Assembly: GCF_001310815.1 (NCBI RefSeq)
Contig: NZ_BAZK01000027.1
Location: 1-63,153 of the forward strand
DNA length: 63,153 nt
Direction of reading: 5' to 3'
DNA from: Pseudovibrio denitrificans JCM 12308
GTDB lineage: Bacteria; Pseudomonadota; Alphaproteobacteria; Rhizobiales; Stappiaceae
Part shown: positions 16,174 to 25,410 of the stretch, one piece after another
Numbering within the stretch: position 1 is the stretch's first letter
Layout of the letters: every line of letters starts with the position of its first letter
The notes under the pieces: generated by a model
Told to the model about the DNA's origin: nothing
The model's input: only the letters and a program-made list of their open reading frames with translations
The model's database searches: none
Position numbers and translations under genes: made by a program

Positions 16174-17391
16174 TTACATCTTCAGGTCTTCGCCTGTGCC
16201 GAAGTTATCAGCCACATAATCCAGATCCTTATCGCCGCGACCCGACAGGTTCACGAGGATCGTTTCACCCGGACATTCCTTGGCCAGCTTGATGGCATAG
16301 GCGACAGCATGGGAGCTTTCCAGAGCTGGAATGATGCCCTCATAGCGGGATAGCGCCCAGAAGGCCTGCAGAGTTTCGTCGTCCGTTGCAGATCCGTAGT
16401 GCACCTTGCCGATGTCGTGCAGATAGGAGTGCTCAGGACCAACGCCCGGATAATCCAGACCAGATGCTATTGAGTGAACTGGTGCCGGATTGCCTTCTGC
16501 ATCTTCCAGAACGCGGCACTTGAAGCCATGCAGCATGCCTGGCTTACCGAATGTCATGGTTGCCGCGTGCTGACCAAGTTCAGGGCCCTTACCCATTGGC
16601 TCAACGCCGTGGAGTTTGACAGACTTGTCCTGGATGAAGCCGGAGAACAGGCCCATTGCGTTTGAACCACCGCCGACACAGGCCACGGCGTGGTCTGGCA
16701 AGTTACCGGTCATTTCCGTGAACTGCTCGCGCGCTTCAATCCCTACGATCTGCTGGAAGTCGCGCACCATACGTGGGAATGGATGCGGGCCAACCACAGA
16801 GCCGATTGCGAACAGAGCCTCATCAGCCTGCTCCAGATAGGAGGTAAAGGCTGAGTCCACGGCCTCTTTCAGCGTACGACCGCCAAAGCCAACCGGAACG
16901 AGCTTAGCACCGAGCAGCTGCATGCGGACCACATTCGGGTGTTCTTTTTCGATATCCACTTCGCCCATGTGAATTTCACATTCCAGCTCGAAGTAGGCCG
17001 CTGCGGTTGCCAGTGCCACGCCGTGCTGCCCTGCCCCTGTCTCCGCAATGAGCTTCTTTTTGCCCATGTGCTTGGCCAACAGGGCTTCAGCCATACAGTG
17101 GTTGAGTTTGTGAGCGCCGGAGTGGTTGAGGTCTTCGCGCTTCAGATAGATGTTTGCGCCGGATCCAATGCGATTGGACAGGTTGCGGGCGTGAGAAACA
17201 GGTGTTGGGCGGCCCTGAAAGTGTTTGCGGATGTAACGCAGCTCATTGATGTAGGAAGCATCGCCTGAAATCTTGTCATAGGCTTTGGCAATCTCTTCGA
17301 ACTGAGGTACCAGCTCCGGCGGTAGAAATGCCCCGCCGTATTCTCCGAAATAGCCTTCTTTGTTTGGAAATTCTTTTAAGTAATTGTCCAT
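16174..17391 (-). CDS. trpB: tryptophan synthase beta chain, solitary copy
   Basis: PLP enzyme joining indole and serine to give tryptophan; 405 residues. It shows the PLP lysine K95 in LNHSGAHKLNH, catalytic E117 in AETGAGQHG, the phosphate loop GGGSNAMG and the C-terminal LSGRGDKD. It reads KLNHC where classical TrpB has KINN, and it has neither trpA nor trpF beside it, so it may be a second, stand-alone type of TrpB. ATG 17391 follows GGGAGAG at good spacing; longer upstream reading is not coding. A structured-RNA copy lies just upstream on the same strand. Confidence 0.92.
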   Translation of the reverse strand: MDNYLKEFPNKEGYFGEYGGAFLPPELVPQFEEIAKAYDKISGDASYINELRYIRKHFQGRPTPVSHARNLSNRIGSGANIYLKREDLNHSGAHKLNHCMAEALLAKHMGKKKLIAETGAGQHGVALATAAAYFELECEIHMGEVDIEKEHPNVVRMQLLGAKLVPVGFGGRTLKEAVDSAFTSYLEQADEALFAIGSVVGPHPFPRMVRDFQQIVGIEAREQFTEMTGNLPDHAVACVGGGSNAMGLFSGFIQDKSVKLHGVEPMGKGPELGQHAATMTFGKPGMLHGFKCRVLEDAEGNPAPVHSIASGLDYPGVGPEHSYLHDIGKVHYGSATDDETLQAFWALSRYEGIIPALESSHAVAYAIKLAKECPGETILVNLSGRGDKDLDYVADNFGTGEDLKM

Positions 17392-17514
17392 CTGCTCACG
17401 CTCTCCCAGCCCATTGATTATATGTGTAGATGATGCTACTTTAAGCTGCGTGGACCGATCCATCTGGCAATTGGAACTAGTCACTGATTTCTTGACAAAT
17501 AAACAAGCACTTAA

Positions 17515-18030
17515 AGCACCGCATGGCATTCCATGCAGTGGTGAAGCTGGAGGTCCCGAGTTAATCGGGGTGAGCAAGGCGGCAGGCAATACCTGCGCTG
17601 TTTATTAGTAATGAGTCTTCGGCATTGGCTACACGCCTTGCCCGGGCTTTCTTTTGATGAACAACGTCGCCTCTTTTGCCTATAAGGCACGATAGCCGGT
17701 TTCCCGGAAAGACAGTGGCTTATCCAGTCAGGTTTCCCTGCCCAAACAGTTCCTCCGTCTTTGACAGACACAACAGCAAAAGCAGATTATCCCTGCCGGT
17801 GCATCAACGCCTGTCACCGCGTGATACCCTATATTCCTGGGTCCTTCCCCTCAAACCATGCGGCCACGTTTGAAGTTCGGTTCACCGGACCACCGAAAGC
17901 TGCGTTATCTCTTCCGATAGCCCCGCCCAGCCTACGACACACTGACGGTCGCTCCGCCAGCAGCCCGTTACGTAGGCATGCGATTAGTATGGGCATGGTT
18001 TCAAGCGAGGGGGATAAGTTTTTCGCTCCC
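17515..18030 (-). ncRNA. putative large structured RNA, copy B (family unassigned)
   Basis: The minus strand here matches 160-625 in order and fold. Paired arms (plus-strand positions): 17971-17977 with 17930-17936; 17811-17816 with 17762-17767, holding 43 bases where copy A has a GAAA loop; 17634-17641 with 17574-17581; 17565-17569 with 17555-17559; and a final ten-pair hairpin 17517-17540. Two further hairpins, CAGG-GAAA-CCTG and CCGG-GAAA-CCGG, close GNRA tetraloops. Shared unpaired blocks include TCCGGTGAA and CCAATGCCGAAGA. It begins just after the dppA-paralogue terminator and ends about 125 bases before trpB, so it could be a free RNA or a trpB leader. Ends are approximate. Confidence 0.6.
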
Positions 18031-18042
18031 ACATGCCCAAAC

Positions 18043-18074
18043 AAAAAAAGCCCCGGCACAAGGCCGGGGCTTTC
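18043..18074 (-). terminator. intrinsic terminator after the downstream dppA paralogue
   Basis: On the minus strand, AGCCCCGGCC pairs with GCCGGGGCT and is followed by TTTTTTT. It begins 21 bases after the stop codon. Confidence 0.93.
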
Positions 18075-18095
18075 CGTAGATCAGAGAGCTCTGAA

Positions 18096-19679
18096 TTACT
18101 TCAGGCCTACACCGTAGAAGATGTGACCACCGAACGGGTCAATCTTGTAGTTGTCTACCTTTACGGAGACTGGCTCAGATACAACTGAGTGAGCGATGGT
18201 TGCCCATGGAGCTTCACGCTTGAAGACCACCTGTGCCTGCTCATAGAGCTTGGTACGCTCAGCGATATCTGAAGTCAGCTTCGCTTTAGAAATCAGGTCC
18301 TGGAACTCAGCATTACACCACTGAGCACGGTTGGAACCACCAACGCCTTCACAGCTCAAAAGAGCAGCAAGGAAGTTGTCTGGGTCACCATTGTCACCGG
18401 TCCAGCCGAGAAGAACAGCACCGTCACGATCTTCTTCCTTAGAGCGCTTCAGGTACTCACCCCACTCGTAGGAAACGATCTCAACTTCTACACCAACCTC
18501 AGCAAAGTCAGACTGAATAACTTCAGCCATACGACGTGCGTTCGGGTTGTAAGGACGCTGAACTGGCATTGCCCAGATCTTCATCTTGAGATCTTTAACG
18601 CCTTCTGCTGCCAGAGCAGCTTTTGCAGCTTCCACGTCATACACATCATCTTCGATAGAATCGTTGTATGACCAGATTGTTGGTGGAAGTGGGTTCTTAG
18701 CAACCTTACCAGCGCTCTGGAAGACTGCGTCGATGATCGCATCCTTGTTCATTGCTGCGTTCAGAGCACGGCGAACTTTTGGATTATCAAATGGCGCAAC
18801 TTTGGTGTTGTAAGCCAGGTAACCAACGTTCAGGCCTTCCTGCTGCATCAGGTTGATCGCAGGATCTTCCTTCATTGCTTCAATATCAGCAGGGTTCGGG
18901 AATGGCATGACATGACATTCGCCTGCTTTCAGCTTCTGATAGCGAACAGATGCATCTGGAGTGATTGCGAAGACCAGATTGTCGATTGGCGCTTTGCCTG
19001 CCCAGTAGTCCGGGTGAGCTTTATAGCGGATCATCGCATCTTTCTGGTAACCAACCATCTGGAATGGGCCAGTGCCGACCGGGTTCTGGTCGAATGCATC
19101 CTTGTTGTCCATCATGTTATCTGCATATTCAGCAGAGTGGATGGAAGCAAAGTCCATTGCCAGGTTTGCAAGCATTGGTGCTTCTGGACGCTTCAGGACG
19201 AACTTAACTGTGTAATCGTCAACACGTTCGATTTTTTCGATCAGGTTCGCCAGATCCATGTAACCGAAGTACTCATAGGTACCGCCGGATACCAGATGGT
19301 ACGGATGATCTTTTTTACCCTGACGCTCGAAAGAGAAGATCACATCGTCTGCATTGAAGTCGCGGGTTGGAGTGAAGTTCTTTGTGGTGTGGAACTTTAC
19401 GCCCTTGCGAAGATAGAAGGTGTATTCCTTACCGTCTTCGGAAACTTCCCATTTTTCGGCCAGTGCTGGAACGATGTTGGTGCCGCCACGCTCGAATTCG
19501 ATCAGACGGTTGAACATCTGACGGGAAGACGCGTCGAATGTTGTACCAGCTGTGTAGAGAGCTGGTGTGAAGCCCTCAGGAGAACCTTCTGAGCAGTATA
19601 CAAGCGTCTTTGCCATGCTTGGTGCAGCAAACGCCAATGTCGCAGCAAACACACTGCCCATAAGAATTGATTTTTTCAT
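18096..19679 (-). CDS. dppA: dipeptide ABC transporter substrate-binding protein (paralogue 1)
   Basis: Periplasmic solute-binding protein of family 5 (DppA/OppA). About 527 residues with a signal peptide ending SMA-KTLVYC. The mature start KTLVYCSEGSPEGFTPALYTAGTTFDA and the conserved GTGPFQ and WTGDNGDPDNF segments are typical of DppA; one disulfide pair lies near LSCEG...QWCN. It closely resembles the protein at 23821-25410. It lies downstream of dppF but is separated by a terminator and about 370 bases, so it has its own promoter. ATG 19679 fits the signal peptide. Ligand is likely a dipeptide or related peptide; not proven. Confidence 0.9.
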   Translation of the reverse strand: MKKSILMGSVFAATLAFAAPSMAKTLVYCSEGSPEGFTPALYTAGTTFDASSRQMFNRLIEFERGGTNIVPALAEKWEVSEDGKEYTFYLRKGVKFHTTKNFTPTRDFNADDVIFSFERQGKKDHPYHLVSGGTYEYFGYMDLANLIEKIERVDDYTVKFVLKRPEAPMLANLAMDFASIHSAEYADNMMDNKDAFDQNPVGTGPFQMVGYQKDAMIRYKAHPDYWAGKAPIDNLVFAITPDASVRYQKLKAGECHVMPFPNPADIEAMKEDPAINLMQQEGLNVGYLAYNTKVAPFDNPKVRRALNAAMNKDAIIDAVFQSAGKVAKNPLPPTIWSYNDSIEDDVYDVEAAKAALAAEGVKDLKMKIWAMPVQRPYNPNARRMAEVIQSDFAEVGVEVEIVSYEWGEYLKRSKEEDRDGAVLLGWTGDNGDPDNFLAALLSCEGVGGSNRAQWCNAEFQDLISKAKLTSDIAERTKLYEQAQVVFKREAPWATIAHSVVSEPVSVKVDNYKIDPFGGHIFYGVGLK

Positions 19680-20049
19680 TTCTCGTGTCCCCAATCACCT
19701 AAAGTGAATGCAAAAGCTTAGGCCTTTGATCATTTTGTCGAAGCTGCTTGATGCAGTTCTTCTCATAGGATTTTGCAGTGCCATGCCGCAGGCTCACCTC
19801 AAGCCTGCGAACTTCCCCACCAGGAGAAAGCCGAGTTCAGAGTGTTATCGGGAAGAAATAGCGCGGATAGAGCACAACATTGAGCCTCCCCTCCGCTGCG
19901 TTGTGTCCTCCCCAGCACACCCCATACGCAACAGCTGCAAACGGGAGTACCTTATACGTAATTGTCGGTAAAATCTCCTCTTAATTGCGTATTTTTCAAA
20001 GAATTTGTTTCAACATTGCACTGAATGGGGAAAATCGTTAATGAAATGA
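19680..20049. other. 370-base intergenic region upstream of dppA paralogue 1
   Basis: No coding frame is convincing. It must carry the promoter of the minus-strand dppA paralogue. The half near 19980-20040 is AT-rich. I see no clear -35/-10 pair or operator. Confidence 0.4.
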
Positions 20050-20085
20050 CAAAGCGGCGGCTCCCTCTTGGGAACCGCCGCTTTG
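20050..20085 (-). terminator. intrinsic terminator after dppF
   Basis: AAAGCGGCGG pairs with CCGCCGCTTT across a 14-base loop. It lies 23 bases beyond the dppF stop and ends in a TTTGT tract on the minus strand. Confidence 0.85.
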
Positions 20086-20107
20086 TATATTAAATTGCTA
20101 ATTTAGC

Positions 20108-20935
20108 TTACTGAGAAGCAGCCAGTCGCGCCTTGATGTGCGCGATGTCCGCCTGAGGCGTCGCGTTGAAGAGTGTACGGGTATACTCATGCTGAGGATT
20201 TCCAAACACTTCGTCGCGGGTGCCGTACTCAACCACCTCACCAAAGTACATCACCATCACCTTGTCTGCGATGTAGCGCACCACGGACAGATCGTGAGAA
20301 ATGAACAGGTAAGTGAGGTTAAATTCGTCCTGCAGATCCGCCAGCAAGTTCAGGATTTGCGCCTGAACGGACAGATCCAACGCTGAAACTGGCTCATCGA
20401 GGATGAGCAGTGACGGATTAAGCACCAGAGCACGTCCAATAGCGACGCGCTGACGCTGACCACCGGAGAACATGTGCGGGTAGCGGCTGTAGTGCTCCGG
20501 ACCAAGGCCAACCTTGACCAGCATCTCCATCGCTTTATCGCGACGCTCTGCTGGTGTCATGTCGGTGTTGATCATGAGCGGTTCAGTGAGCACGTCCCCA
20601 ATGCGCTGACGCGGGTTCAAAGAACCGTATGGGTTCTGGAACACGATCTGCACTTTGGAGCGCATATCCTTGGACAGCTTTTCCTTGGAGATGTCGATCG
20701 GCTTGCCTTCGATGAGCAGCTCACCTTCGGTTGCCGGATCGATCAGGGTCAGGATACGGGCGAGTGTGGATTTACCACAGCCAGATTCCCCAACCACAGC
20801 AAGGGTCTTGCCGCGTTCCAGAGAGAAGCTGATGCCCTTCAGCGCACGGTTGACGTGCTCTTTGCCGAAGAGGCCTTCTTTGGTCCGGTACTCGCGCACC
20901 AGATTGCGTGCTTCGAGGATGATATCGCCAGCCAT
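20108..20935 (-). CDS. dppF: dipeptide ABC transporter ATP-binding protein
   Basis: One of two ATPases that power peptide import; 275 residues. Walker A GESGCGKST (about 49-57), Q-loop in QIVFQNPYGSLNPR, ABC signature FSGGQRQR, Walker B LLILDEP, H-loop FISHD, and the oligopeptide-type C-terminal extension (EVFGNPQHEYTRTLF). The N-terminal TKEGLFGKEHVNRAL insertion is typical of DppF. Its ATG overlaps the dppD stop as TAATG, showing translational coupling. Confidence 0.95.
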   Translation of the reverse strand: MAGDIILEARNLVREYRTKEGLFGKEHVNRALKGISFSLERGKTLAVVGESGCGKSTLARILTLIDPATEGELLIEGKPIDISKEKLSKDMRSKVQIVFQNPYGSLNPRQRIGDVLTEPLMINTDMTPAERRDKAMEMLVKVGLGPEHYSRYPHMFSGGQRQRVAIGRALVLNPSLLILDEPVSALDLSVQAQILNLLADLQDEFNLTYLFISHDLSVVRYIADKVMVMYFGEVVEYGTRDEVFGNPQHEYTRTLFNATPQADIAHIKARLAASQ

Positions 20936-21777
20936 TAGGATGCACCTCCATCACCAAGGTGGAAATCAGACACCGTTGGCAGACGATCTCCTGTCGCATT
21001 TTCCGGAAGCGCTGACAGCAGAGCTTTGGTGTATGCGTTTTTCGGGCTTTCGAAGAGAGACAAGACATCAGCCTCTTCCATCTTCTTGCCCTTGTACTGC
21101 ACAATCACGCGGTCCGCAGTTTCTGCCACTACAGCCATGTCGTGGGTGATCATGATCAGACCCATGCCACTTTCGTGCTGAAGGTCCAGAAGAAGATCAA
21201 GGATCTGCTTCTGGATGGTCACGTCAAGCGCAGTGGTTGGCTCATCCGCGATCAGCAGTTTTGGCTTACAGGCAATTGCCATGGCGATCATGACGCGCTG
21301 ACACTGACCACCGGACATCTGGTGCGGGTACTTTTTCAAAGCCTTTGCCGGCTCTGGCATCCCAACAGATTCCAGAAGTTCAATCGCACGTGCTTTACGC
21401 TCGCCGCGGCTCATGCTGGTGTGCTCTTTCAGAGTCTCATCGATCTGAGAGCCCACGGTGAAGCATGGGTTGAGGCTGGCGATTGGCTCCTGGAAGATCA
21501 TGGAGATGTCTTTACCAATGATCTCACGGCGCTGTTTTGCAGACATGGTCAGAAGGTCGTAGCCTTCAAACTCCAGCTTATCGGCCCACAGGTGACCGTT
21601 GTTTGCCAGAAGTCCCATCACAGCAAGCATGGCGACGGATTTACCGGAGCCACTCTCGCCCACAACAGCAAGCACTTCGCCTGCTTCAATGGAATAACTC
21701 ACACCATCCAGAGCACGAAAACGCCCATCGACTGTGTCGAATTCAACTGTGAGGTTTTCAATTTCAAGAAGGGCCAT
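20935..21777 (-). CDS. dppD: dipeptide ABC transporter ATP-binding protein
   Basis: Partner ATPase of DppF; 280 residues. Walker A GESGSGKS (40-47), Q-loop MIFQEPIASLNPCFTVG typical of DppD/OppD, signature MSGGQCQR (Cys where Arg is usual, just after the LSGGQ-type core), Walker B LLIADEPTTALD, and H-loop MITHD. The C-terminus has the family ESPKNAYTKALLSALPE segment. It lies 2 bases downstream of dppC and overlaps dppF. Confidence 0.95.
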   Translation of the reverse strand: MALLEIENLTVEFDTVDGRFRALDGVSYSIEAGEVLAVVGESGSGKSVAMLAVMGLLANNGHLWADKLEFEGYDLLTMSAKQRREIIGKDISMIFQEPIASLNPCFTVGSQIDETLKEHTSMSRGERKARAIELLESVGMPEPAKALKKYPHQMSGGQCQRVMIAMAIACKPKLLIADEPTTALDVTIQKQILDLLLDLQHESGMGLIMITHDMAVVAETADRVIVQYKGKKMEEADVLSLFESPKNAYTKALLSALPENATGDRLPTVSDFHLGDGGAS

Positions 21778-21779
21778 GA

Positions 21780-22679
21780 TCAGCTCCTCTTCAGCTTAGG
21801 ATCGAGTGCGTCACGCAGACCATCACCGATCAGGTTGATCGCCAGCACGGTGGACAGGATCGCAAGACCCGGGAAGGTCACGACCCATGGCGCACGCAGG
21901 ATGAACTCACGGGATTCAGCAAGCATAGTGCCCCACTCCGGATCCGGAGCCTGTGCACCCATGCCGAGGAAGCCGAGAGCAGCAGCATCAAGGATCGCGG
22001 TGGAGAAGGACAGAGCGGCCTGAACAATGAGCGGTGCCATACAGTTTGGCAGCACGGTCACAAACATCAGACGCAGAGTGCCAACACCGGACACGCGTGC
22101 GGCCATTACATACTCGCGGCTCATCTCGGACATCACAGATGCACGGGTCAGACGCACGTAGTATGGCTGCTGAACAATCGCGATCGCGATCATCGCATTG
22201 ATGAGCGATGGACCGAGGATTGCAACAAGCACCAGAGCAAGCAGCAAGGATGGGAACGCCAGGATGATGTCCATGATGCGCATGATGATGGTATCAATCC
22301 AACCACCAAACGTACCAGCCACCAGACCGAGGCAGACGCCAACAACGAGCGCTACAGAAACAACCACCACACCGATGAACAGTGAGAACTGGCTGCCGTA
22401 GATCAGACGGGACAGCAGGTCACGTCCAACAGCATCGGTGCCGAGAATGTAGGACCAGTCCCCACCTTCCTGCCATGCAGGCGGCAGCAGCAGCGCATCG
22501 CGGTACTGCTCGATTGGTGAGTGTGGTGCGATGACCACAGCGCCAAGTGCGATAATCACAAGCGCTACAAAGAAGATCAGACCCGCAACAGCCCCTTTGT
22601 TGGTGCGGAAATGTCTCCAGAAGTTGACGATAAGTTCAAACCGGGTATCCGGCGCGGAATTTTGTGTCACGTCAGCCAT
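21780..22679 (-). CDS. dppC: dipeptide ABC transporter permease
   Basis: Inner-membrane permease, 299 residues, with a cytoplasmic N-terminus (ELIVNFWRHFRTNKGAVAGL) leading to the first membrane segment, the DppC/OppC signature YILGTDAVGRDLLSRLIYG, five or six membrane segments, and the EAA loop around SREYVMAARVSGVG that docks onto the ATPases. It follows dppB with 3 bases between. Confidence 0.95.
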   Translation of the reverse strand: MADVTQNSAPDTRFELIVNFWRHFRTNKGAVAGLIFFVALVIIALGAVVIAPHSPIEQYRDALLLPPAWQEGGDWSYILGTDAVGRDLLSRLIYGSQFSLFIGVVVVSVALVVGVCLGLVAGTFGGWIDTIIMRIMDIILAFPSLLLALVLVAILGPSLINAMIAIAIVQQPYYVRLTRASVMSEMSREYVMAARVSGVGTLRLMFVTVLPNCMAPLIVQAALSFSTAILDAAALGFLGMGAQAPDPEWGTMLAESREFILRAPWVVTFPGLAILSTVLAINLIGDGLRDALDPKLKRS

Positions 22680-22682
22680 GAT

Positions 22683-23693
22683 TTACTCCGTATGCCGAAT
22701 TTTCGGATTAATCAGACCATACATCAGGTCCACAATCAGGTTCACGATCATGACGATTGCAGCAATCATCAAGAGACCGCCCTGAACGACCGGGTAGTCA
22801 CGGCGGAAAATACTATCAACCATCCACTTGCCGATGCCTGGCCATGAGAAGATGCTCTCAGTCAGGATCGCACCGGCGAACAGAACGCCGATCTGAAGGC
22901 CGATGATGGTGATGACAGGGATCAATGCATTACGCAGTGCATGAATGCCAATCACGCGGAAGTTGGACAGACCTTTTGCACGCGCGGTACGCACATAATC
23001 TTCATCCAGAACCTCCAGCATGGCAGATCGTGTCTGACGAGCGATCACAGCCAGTGGAATTGTGCCAAGAACGACTGTTGGAAGAATCAGGTGGCTCACC
23101 GCGGATGCGAATGCACCTGGCTCATCAGCCAGCAACGTATCGATCAGCATGAAGCCGGTGACCGGTTCAATCCAGTAGAGCAGCGAGATACGTCCTGATA
23201 CCGGCGTCCATCCCAAAATGCCGGAGAAGAAGATGATCAGCAGCAGACCCCACCAGAAGATTGGCATGGAATACCCAACCAGAGCTGTTGTCATCACGGT
23301 GTGGTCCAGAGTCTTACCGCGTTTAACTGCCGCGATAATACCTGCAGGAAGACCAACAACCACGGCGAAGATAATCGCACAGATGGAGAGCTCTACGGTT
23401 GCCGGGAACAGGGTCATAAACTCCTGAAGAACCGGCTGTTTTGTGACGATAGATACGCCAAGGTCGCCCTGGAACAAATTGCCCAGATAAGAAAGATACT
23501 GTTCCCAGACCGGTTTATCATAACCGAACTGGACCATCAGCTCGTTGTAACGCTCAGGACTGACACCGCGCTCGCCAGCCAAAAGCAAAATTGGATCGCC
23601 CGGAAGCAGGCGAATGAAGAAGAACGAGGTCAATGTAACCCCGATAAAAGTCGGGACGAGCAAACCCAGTTTTTTAAATATGAGACGAAGCAT
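22683..23693 (-). CDS. dppB: dipeptide ABC transporter permease
   Basis: The other permease subunit, 336 residues, six predicted membrane segments. Typical start MLRLIFKKLGLLVPTFIGVTLTSFFFIRLLPGDP, a periplasmic loop with the QFGYDKPVWEQY motif, and the EAA loop VLDEDYVRTARAKGLS. A terminator-like hairpin lies between the upstream dppA and this gene. Confidence 0.95.
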   Translation of the reverse strand: MLRLIFKKLGLLVPTFIGVTLTSFFFIRLLPGDPILLLAGERGVSPERYNELMVQFGYDKPVWEQYLSYLGNLFQGDLGVSIVTKQPVLQEFMTLFPATVELSICAIIFAVVVGLPAGIIAAVKRGKTLDHTVMTTALVGYSMPIFWWGLLLIIFFSGILGWTPVSGRISLLYWIEPVTGFMLIDTLLADEPGAFASAVSHLILPTVVLGTIPLAVIARQTRSAMLEVLDEDYVRTARAKGLSNFRVIGIHALRNALIPVITIIGLQIGVLFAGAILTESIFSWPGIGKWMVDSIFRRDYPVVQGGLLMIAAIVMIVNLIVDLMYGLINPKIRHTE

Positions 23694-23759
23694 ACTTCAG
23701 TCACACCAATCAGAGGATTGTTTATCCGCAGGAAACCACCTGCGGTATGGAAGACTTTT

Positions 23760-23796
23760 CCAAAAAAGTATCCCGGCGAATACATCGCCGGGATAC
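23760..23796 (-). terminator. hairpin and T-run between dppA and dppB
   Basis: GTATCCCGGCG (23768-23778) and CGCCGGGATAC (23786-23796) form a perfect eleven-base stem. On the minus strand it runs into TTTTTTGG. It lies 25 bases after the dppA stop and 67 bases before dppB, so it probably lowers dppBCDF expression relative to the binding protein, as is common in such operons. Confidence 0.9.
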
Positions 23797-23820
23797 AAAT
23801 TGTCCAGCGGAAAATTATTT

Positions 23821-25410
23821 CTACTTCAGATCTACACCATAGAAGTAATGACCGCCGAGGGGGTCAATCTTGTAGTTTTCAACACGAACACTAATAGGCT
23901 CAGAGACAAGAGAATGCGCAATAGTTGCCCAAGGCGCTTCACGCTTGAATACTACCTGAGCTTCTTCATAAAGTCTCGTGCGTTCATCTACGTCAGATAC
24001 CTGTTTCGCTTTTTCTACGAGTTCATTAAATTCATCGTTACACCACTGTGCACGATTTGAGCCACCCACAGCGTCACAGGACAAAAGTACTGCGAGGAAG
24101 TTGTCCGGATCACCGTTGTCACCGGTCCAGCCCAGCAGAACTGCGCCATCGCGTTTCTCGTCAGCAGATCGCTTCAGATACTCACCCCATTCGTAGGTCA
24201 CGATCTCAACATCAACACCGACCTTTGCGAAGTCAGCCTGAAGGAGCTCAGCCATGCGGCGTGCGTTCGGGTTGTAAGGACGCTGTACAGGCATTGCCCA
24301 GATCTTCATTTTCAGATCTGTAACACCTTCTGCTTCCAGCGCTGCTTTTGCAGCTTCCGGATCATATGGATCATCAACAACTTCATTGTTGTAGGACCAC
24401 ATGGTCGGTGGGATCGGGTTCTTCGCAACCTGCCCTACGCCCTGGAATACTGCATCCAAAATGGCCTGCTTGTTGATCGCCATGTTCAGCGCTTTACGCA
24501 CTTTCGGATTATCAAACGGTGCCTGCTGGGTGTTGTAGGCCAGATAACCAACATTCAAACCTTCCTGCTGCAGGAGGGTGATGTTTGGATCTTTGGACAT
24601 TGCTTCCAGATCAGCCGGGTTTGGATAAGCCATGACATGACATTCGCCAGCGGCAAGCTTCTGGTAGCGCACGGATGCGTCCGGAGTGATTGCAAACACC
24701 AGATTGTCCAGAGGGGCTTTGCCTCTCCAATAATCCGGGTTCGCTTTGTAACGGATCAAAGCATCTTTCTGATAAGCAACCAGCTGGAAAGGACCAGTGC
24801 CAACAGGCTTCTGATCGAAGGTTTCCTTGCTGTTCAGCATCGCGTCTGCGTACTCAGCTGACTGAATGGACGCAAAGCCCATCGCCAGGTTTGCGATCAT
24901 TGGCGCTTCTGGACGGGTCAGCTTGAACTTGACGGTGTAGTCGTCAACTTTTTCGATGCTGTCGATCAGATCAGGCATGTCCATCGCGTTGAAGTACTCG
25001 TAAGTACCACCGGACACATTATGATACGGATTGTCTTTGTTGTCCTGACGGTCGAATGAAAAAATTACATCATCAGCGTTGAAGTCGCGCGTTGGTGTGA
25101 ACCACTTTGTGGTGTGGAACTTGACACCTTTGCGAAGGTGGAAGGTGTATTCCTTGCCATCGTCGGAGACTTCCCAGCTTTCTGCCAGTGCCGGAACAAT
25201 TTCGGTTGTACCAGGCTTGAACTCTACCAGCTTGTTGTAGATCTGACGCGAGCTTGCATCAAATGTGGTCCCTGCGGTGTAGAGAGACGGTGTAAAGCCT
25301 TCCGGAGACCCTTCAGAGCAGTACACAAGAGTTTTTGCCATTACAGGACCAGCCACAACTGCTGCTGCGAACAGGCTACCACCAAGCAAGAGGCTTTTCT
25401 TCAAGGACAT
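23821..25410 (-). CDS. dppA: dipeptide ABC transporter substrate-binding protein (paralogue 2)
   Basis: Family 5 periplasmic binding protein, first gene of the dppABCDF operon. About 529 residues. The signal peptide ends PVMA-KTLVYC, and the mature protein is very similar to paralogue 1 at 18096-19679 throughout, including the WGEYLKRS, LGWTGDNGDPDNF and REAPWATIAHS segments. Two in-frame ATGs are possible: 25410 (MSLKKS) and 25422 (MRTLMSLKKS). I prefer 25410, giving a standard signal peptide. Together with DppB-C-D-F it would import di/tripeptides or a related ligand. Confidence 0.9.
   Translation of the reverse strand: MSLKKSLLLGGSLFAAAVVAGPVMAKTLVYCSEGSPEGFTPSLYTAGTTFDASSRQIYNKLVEFKPGTTEIVPALAESWEVSDDGKEYTFHLRKGVKFHTTKWFTPTRDFNADDVIFSFDRQDNKDNPYHNVSGGTYEYFNAMDMPDLIDSIEKVDDYTVKFKLTRPEAPMIANLAMGFASIQSAEYADAMLNSKETFDQKPVGTGPFQLVAYQKDALIRYKANPDYWRGKAPLDNLVFAITPDASVRYQKLAAGECHVMAYPNPADLEAMSKDPNITLLQQEGLNVGYLAYNTQQAPFDNPKVRKALNMAINKQAILDAVFQGVGQVAKNPIPPTMWSYNNEVVDDPYDPEAAKAALEAEGVTDLKMKIWAMPVQRPYNPNARRMAELLQADFAKVGVDVEIVTYEWGEYLKRSADEKRDGAVLLGWTGDNGDPDNFLAVLLSCDAVGGSNRAQWCNDEFNELVEKAKQVSDVDERTRLYEEAQVVFKREAPWATIAHSLVSEPISVRVENYKIDPLGGHYFYGVDLK

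Noticed and set aside
17760..18120. Frames over 17760-18120 that look like short proteins
   Set aside because: Same reason: they cover the second structured-RNA copy and a terminator.
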